In this document: in pieces, positions 1 to 5,318 of the stretch
Position numbering within the stretch: position 1 is the stretch's first letter
How the letters are laid out: the number at the start of each line of letters is the position of its first letter
Source: an uncultured Caldilinea sp.
GTDB lineage: Bacteria > Chloroflexota > Anaerolineae > Caldilineales > Caldilineaceae
DNA: 5,318 nucleotides
Direction: 5' to 3'
Assembly (NCBI GenBank): GCA_937928035.1
Contig: CALFWA010000192.1
Location: 1-5,318, forward strand
Position numbers and translations under genes: made by a program
Notes under the pieces: model-generated
Seen by the model: the letters and a program-made list of their open reading frames with translations, nothing else
What the model was told of the DNA's origin: nothing
Databases searched by the model: none

Positions 1-836
1 ACGCGGCCAGCGTCATATTCCCCCCAAATGACCATCGCCGCATGGGTGCTCGCCAGCACGCGTTCGGCCTGGTCGGCCTCGGAGAGAGGCTCCGGCCAGA
101 TGGCGATGCGCGCGTCCGTCAGTCCCACCTGCCGCAGCTCGGCCTCCAGCGCTTCGCGAATGCGTCCGGCGATATTGAAGCGCAGGTCGTCGGAGGTGTA
201 GCCGACGAAGGGGGCGATCACGATCAGGTGTTCGCCCGGCCCAGCGACGATCGGCGCAGGCGAAGGGGTGGGCGACGGAGCGAGCGAAGGCGTCGATGGG
301 GCTGCGGCGGGGACTGAAGTCGCCAGCGCCTCTGTCGGTTGAGAGAAAAGAGCGCGCAAGACAAGCGTTCCAACAAGAGCGACAATGAGAATCAGCGCAG
401 CGGCGACGCCGAGCATCAGCGCAGGGTGGTCGATGAGGCGCACGGGTCGAGCAGGCGTTTCCGCTCCGGCGGTGAACGCTGCATTCTGGGCCGTCGACGC
501 GTCATGATCAGGGGCAGGGAGGAGAGCGCCGCTTGCTTGCTCTGCAGCGATTCTGCTCGTGCCTGCTGCAGCTTCCAACGACGAGGCGCCTGTGATTGGC
601 TTCAGATGCTCCGGCGGAAAACCCGCGGCCAGCAGCAGCTCGTCCCGCTCCTCCGGTGTGAGGCGCAATTTGGCAGCGATGCGGACGACATCCTCACGGT
701 AACGCGGTCGGGCGGTCAACCCCTCTTTCCAACGAAAGATGGTCTGCCGTTGCACGCCAGTGCTGCGCGCCAGCTCCGCATCGCTGATGCCGGCGCGCTC
801 GATATATTTGGTTAGGAGTTCACCGAAGGTAGACAT
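1..836 (-). CDS. Membrane-anchored helix-turn-helix protein with TolB/FlgO-like extracytoplasmic start (3' part beyond window)
   Basis: Reading leftward from ATG at 836 there are 278 open codons and no stop before the window edge, so the C-terminus is missing. Residues about 1-75 form a Cro/XRE-like DNA-binding domain: the helix-turn-helix is visible around ISDAELARSTGVQRQTIFRW, followed by helices containing LRLTPEERDELLLAAGF. Residues 76-135 are a low-complexity Ala-rich linker. Residues about 138-160 (ALMLGVAAALILIVALVG) are one membrane span. A Pro/Ser/Thr-rich stretch (about 170-198) leads to residues 203-278, beginning LIVIAPFVGY, which resembles the first strand and helix of TolB/FlgO/CsgG-like domains. 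By inference the N-terminus is cytoplasmic and the C-terminal part external, as in one-component membrane regulators; similar Chloroflexota proteins often continue into TPR repeats. An AGGAG (plus 852-856) lies rather far upstream. It is divergent from nrfHA, so it could regulate that operon, but nothing here proves it. Confidence 0.8.
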   Translation of the reverse strand, partial: MSTFGELLTKYIERAGISDAELARSTGVQRQTIFRWKEGLTARPRYREDVVRIAAKLRLTPEERDELLLAAGFPPEHLKPITGASSLEAAAGTSRIAAEQASGALLPAPDHDASTAQNAAFTAGAETPARPVRLIDHPALMLGVAAALILIVALVGTLVLRALFSQPTEALATSVPAAAPSTPSLAPSPTPSPAPIVAGPGEHLIVIAPFVGYTSDDLRFNIAGRIREALEAELRQVGLTDARIAIWPEPLSEADQAERVLASTHAAMVIWGEYDAGR

Positions 837-849
837 GACAACCTGTGTC

Positions 850-883
850 AGCTCCTGATCGTTGATATTTCAGCAAAATTTTA
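850..883 (-). promoter_or_regulatory. Possible promoter -10 and ribosome binding site of the leftward helix-turn-helix gene
   Basis: On the minus strand TAAAAT (plus 878-883) matches five of six -10 bases and would start RNA near 871, giving a leader of about 35 nt. AGGAGCT (plus 850-856) is a good Shine-Dalgarno match but sits about 13 nt before the ATG, longer than usual. I see no convincing -35 at 16-18 bp, so if this promoter is real it is weak or activator-dependent. Confidence 0.3.
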
Positions 884-965
884 TCACGGTTGAACGAATT
901 GGAGTATGAATTCTGAGCTTCTAGTGCGCTTCCCCTCCCGCCTGAGGACAATTGTGATGATAGGT

Positions 966-981
966 TGTGATTTTTGTCACA
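966..981. promoter_or_regulatory. Crp/Fnr-superfamily operator TGTGA-N6-TCACA upstream of nrfHA
   Basis: TGTGA (966-970) and TCACA (977-981) form a perfect inverted repeat with a 6-bp spacer, the core consensus of Crp-type regulators; Fnr and Dnr prefer TTGAT-N4-ATCAA. Its centre, between 973 and 974, lies 41.5 bp upstream of the transcription start predicted from the TATACT box at 1003-1008. That is the class II activator position, where the regulator replaces the -35 contact. A further TTGTGAT lies 13 bp upstream (952-958), next to an ACAATTGT palindrome (948-955). Crp/Fnr-family control of nrf operons is well established in other bacteria; which family member acts here, and its signal, cannot be told from the window. 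Confidence 0.7.
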
Positions 982-1002
982 TGCCTTGTCTGCCGTCTTC
1001 CT

Positions 1003-1008
1003 TATACT
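1003..1008 (+). promoter_or_regulatory. nrfH: -10 box of the nrfHA promoter
   Basis: TATACT matches five of six sigma-70 -10 bases and predicts RNA starting at about 1015, with a leader of about 116 nt. No usable -35 exists at 16-18 bp: the hexamer there reads close to CATGCC, and TTGTCA at 974-979 is 23 bp away. Lack of a -35 together with the Crp-type site at -41.5 supports an activator-dependent promoter. Confidence 0.6.
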
Positions 1009-1080
1009 GAAGGGCGAATTTGTCGATGGTTTCAATTCATGTTACGCTGAAAATTGTAATTGATCTTTCATTTGCAGTAA

Positions 1081-1109
1081 GCCGTCATCAATCCCCTTGA
1101 GGTGACGGC
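1081..1109 (+). other. Stem-loop in the nrfH leader
   Basis: GCCGTCA (1081-1087) pairs perfectly with TGACGGC (1103-1109). Inside this, TCAA (1088-1091) pairs with TTGA (1097-1100) across a 5-nt loop, leaving only a GG bulge at 1101-1102. The RNA hairpin would end 21 nt before the nrfH ATG and just upstream of the purine-rich ribosome binding site. No U-tract follows, so it is not a standard intrinsic terminator. It may protect the 5' end or influence translation. Confidence 0.5.
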
Positions 1110-1130
1110 CCACAGAAAGAGAGCACCGCC

Positions 1131-1616
<486 letters not shown>

Positions 1617-1740
1617 GCGATCTCGCCGCCGAGACGCAAAGCGCACAGAGGTTGACTGAACGGAGGATGTGGCGCTCTTGGTGTTTCGGCGCTCAGTTTT
1701 CGTTGTGAAGCCGAACCGTAAGCGACCGAATCGATCAGTA

Positions 1741-1750
1741 GAGGGGAGAG
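1741..1750 (+). promoter_or_regulatory. nrfA: Ribosome binding site that fixes the nrfA start at 1756
   Basis: The purine run GAGGGGAGAG lies 5 nt before the ATG at 1756. The same frame is open further upstream to a GTG at 1669, but that start has its GGAGG only 2 nt away and would add 29 Arg-rich residues in front of the membrane anchor with no counterpart in usual NrfA proteins. The ATG at 1756 is therefore preferred. Confidence 0.75.
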
Positions 1751-1755
1751 TGTCC

Positions 1756-5076
<3,321 letters not shown>

Positions 5077-5123
5077 ATCGTTCCGAAAGAGAGGACGTGT
5101 TTGTGCGCGTTTTGAGCAGTTCG

Positions 5124-5152
5124 ATTGTAGTCTTATGGGGTGAGGAAGGCAA
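5124..5152 (-). promoter_or_regulatory. Predicted sigma-70-type promoter of the acyl-CoA ligase
   Basis: On the minus strand TTGCCT (plus 5147-5152, four of six -35 bases) and TACAAT (plus 5124-5129, five of six -10 bases) are separated by exactly 17 bp. RNA would start near 5117, giving a leader of about 41 nt to the ATG at 5076. No operator is evident within it. Confidence 0.5.
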
Positions 5153-5249
5153 ACTGCATAGGGGCTGGATGGTAGGAAGTAGGAACCATACTGACCCAGC
5201 GAGTGATAGCTGCGCCGCTACAAAGCATCGATCAGCCTGTATGGAAAAT

Positions 5250-5278
5250 TTGACGCCTGCGCTTTTTTCGTATATAGT
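5250..5278 (+). promoter_or_regulatory. Near-consensus rightward promoter for a gene beyond the window
   Basis: TTGACG (5250-5255) and TATAGT (5273-5278) each match five of six sigma-70 consensus bases and are separated by the ideal 17 bp. The predicted start is near 5285, so the transcript runs off the right edge after about 34 nt. No start codon for a convincing gene is visible in that stretch. This is the strongest promoter match in the window. Confidence 0.6.
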
Positions 5279-5284
5279 TACTAT
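5274..5284. promoter_or_regulatory. 11-bp palindrome overlapping the rightward -10 box (possible repressor operator)
   Basis: ATAGT-T-ACTAT is a perfect inverted repeat around a central T. It covers most of the -10 hexamer and reaches the predicted start point, where a bound repressor would block RNA polymerase. The repressor is unknown, and part of the symmetry could arise simply from the AT-rich -10 box. Confidence 0.35.
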
Positions 5285-5287
5285 CAC

Positions 5288-5318
<31 letters not shown>

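Noticed and set aside
42..815. Two open frames on the plus strand (42-317 and 339-815)
   Set aside because: They lie opposite the leftward helix-turn-helix gene, are Arg/Gly-rich with no recognisable domain, and arise from the codon bias of the real gene.
896..913. Inverted repeat GAATT-N8-AATTC
   Set aside because: The arms are only five AT-rich bases and sit at no meaningful position relative to either promoter.
820..1035. 71-codon leftward open frame in the divergent region
   Set aside because: It overlaps the start of the helix-turn-helix gene in another frame, covers the Crp-type site and the TATACT box, and encodes no recognisable domain.
1060..1073. Possible Fnr half-site TTGAT in the nrfH leader
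   Set aside because: The second half-site is missing and it would lie downstream of the predicted transcription start.
1667..1708. 13-codon mini-ORF (starting M-W-R-S-W) between nrfH and nrfA, after GGAGG
   Set aside because: The GGAGG touches the ATG, too close for initiation, and the peptide has no feature supporting a leader-peptide role.

Overview
The window looks like part of a moderately GC-rich chromosome, most plausibly from a filamentous Chloroflexota bacterium of the Caldilinea type. That guess rests on the style of the left-hand protein (an N-terminal helix-turn-helix, a single membrane span, a Pro/Ser/Thr-rich linker and a TolB/FlgO-like start), on a CxxCH-type NrfA, and on the general codon use. 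It is an inference; no rRNA or marker gene is present.

Layout from left to right. (1) Positions 1-836, minus strand: the 5' 278 codons of a membrane-anchored helix-turn-helix protein that runs off the left edge. (2) Positions 837-1130: a divergent control region. It holds a perfect TGTGA-N6-TCACA palindrome of the Crp/Fnr superfamily, centred 41.5 bp upstream of the start predicted by a TATACT -10 box. This is the geometry of a class II activated promoter, and it is followed by a leader of about 116 nt with a hairpin just before the nrfH ribosome binding site. (3) Positions 1131-3111, plus strand: nrfH and nrfA, the tetraheme quinol dehydrogenase and pentaheme catalytic subunit of ammonia-forming nitrite reductase. 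(4) Positions 3112-5076, minus strand: a complete 654-residue acetyl-CoA-synthetase-like acyl-CoA ligase, tail to tail with nrfA with no base between the two stop codons. (5) Positions 5077-5318: a second divergent control region, with a leftward promoter for the ligase and a near-consensus rightward promoter (TTGACG-N17-TATAGT) whose -10 overlaps an 11-bp palindrome; its gene lies beyond the right edge.

Functionally, NrfH would take electrons from menaquinol in the membrane and pass them to NrfA on the outer face, reducing nitrite to ammonium (DNRA or nitrite detoxification). The Crp/Fnr-type promoter suggests control by anaerobiosis, nitrogen oxides or a nucleotide signal. The ligase has all the adenylate-forming core motifs but lacks the tryptophan that restricts true acetyl-CoA synthetases to acetate, so its substrate is probably a larger carboxylic acid. 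Nothing links it to nitrite reduction beyond adjacency. I see no mobile element, CRISPR array, tRNA or rRNA, and no wholly new system. The most rewarding observations are the promoter architectures and the atypical acyl pocket.
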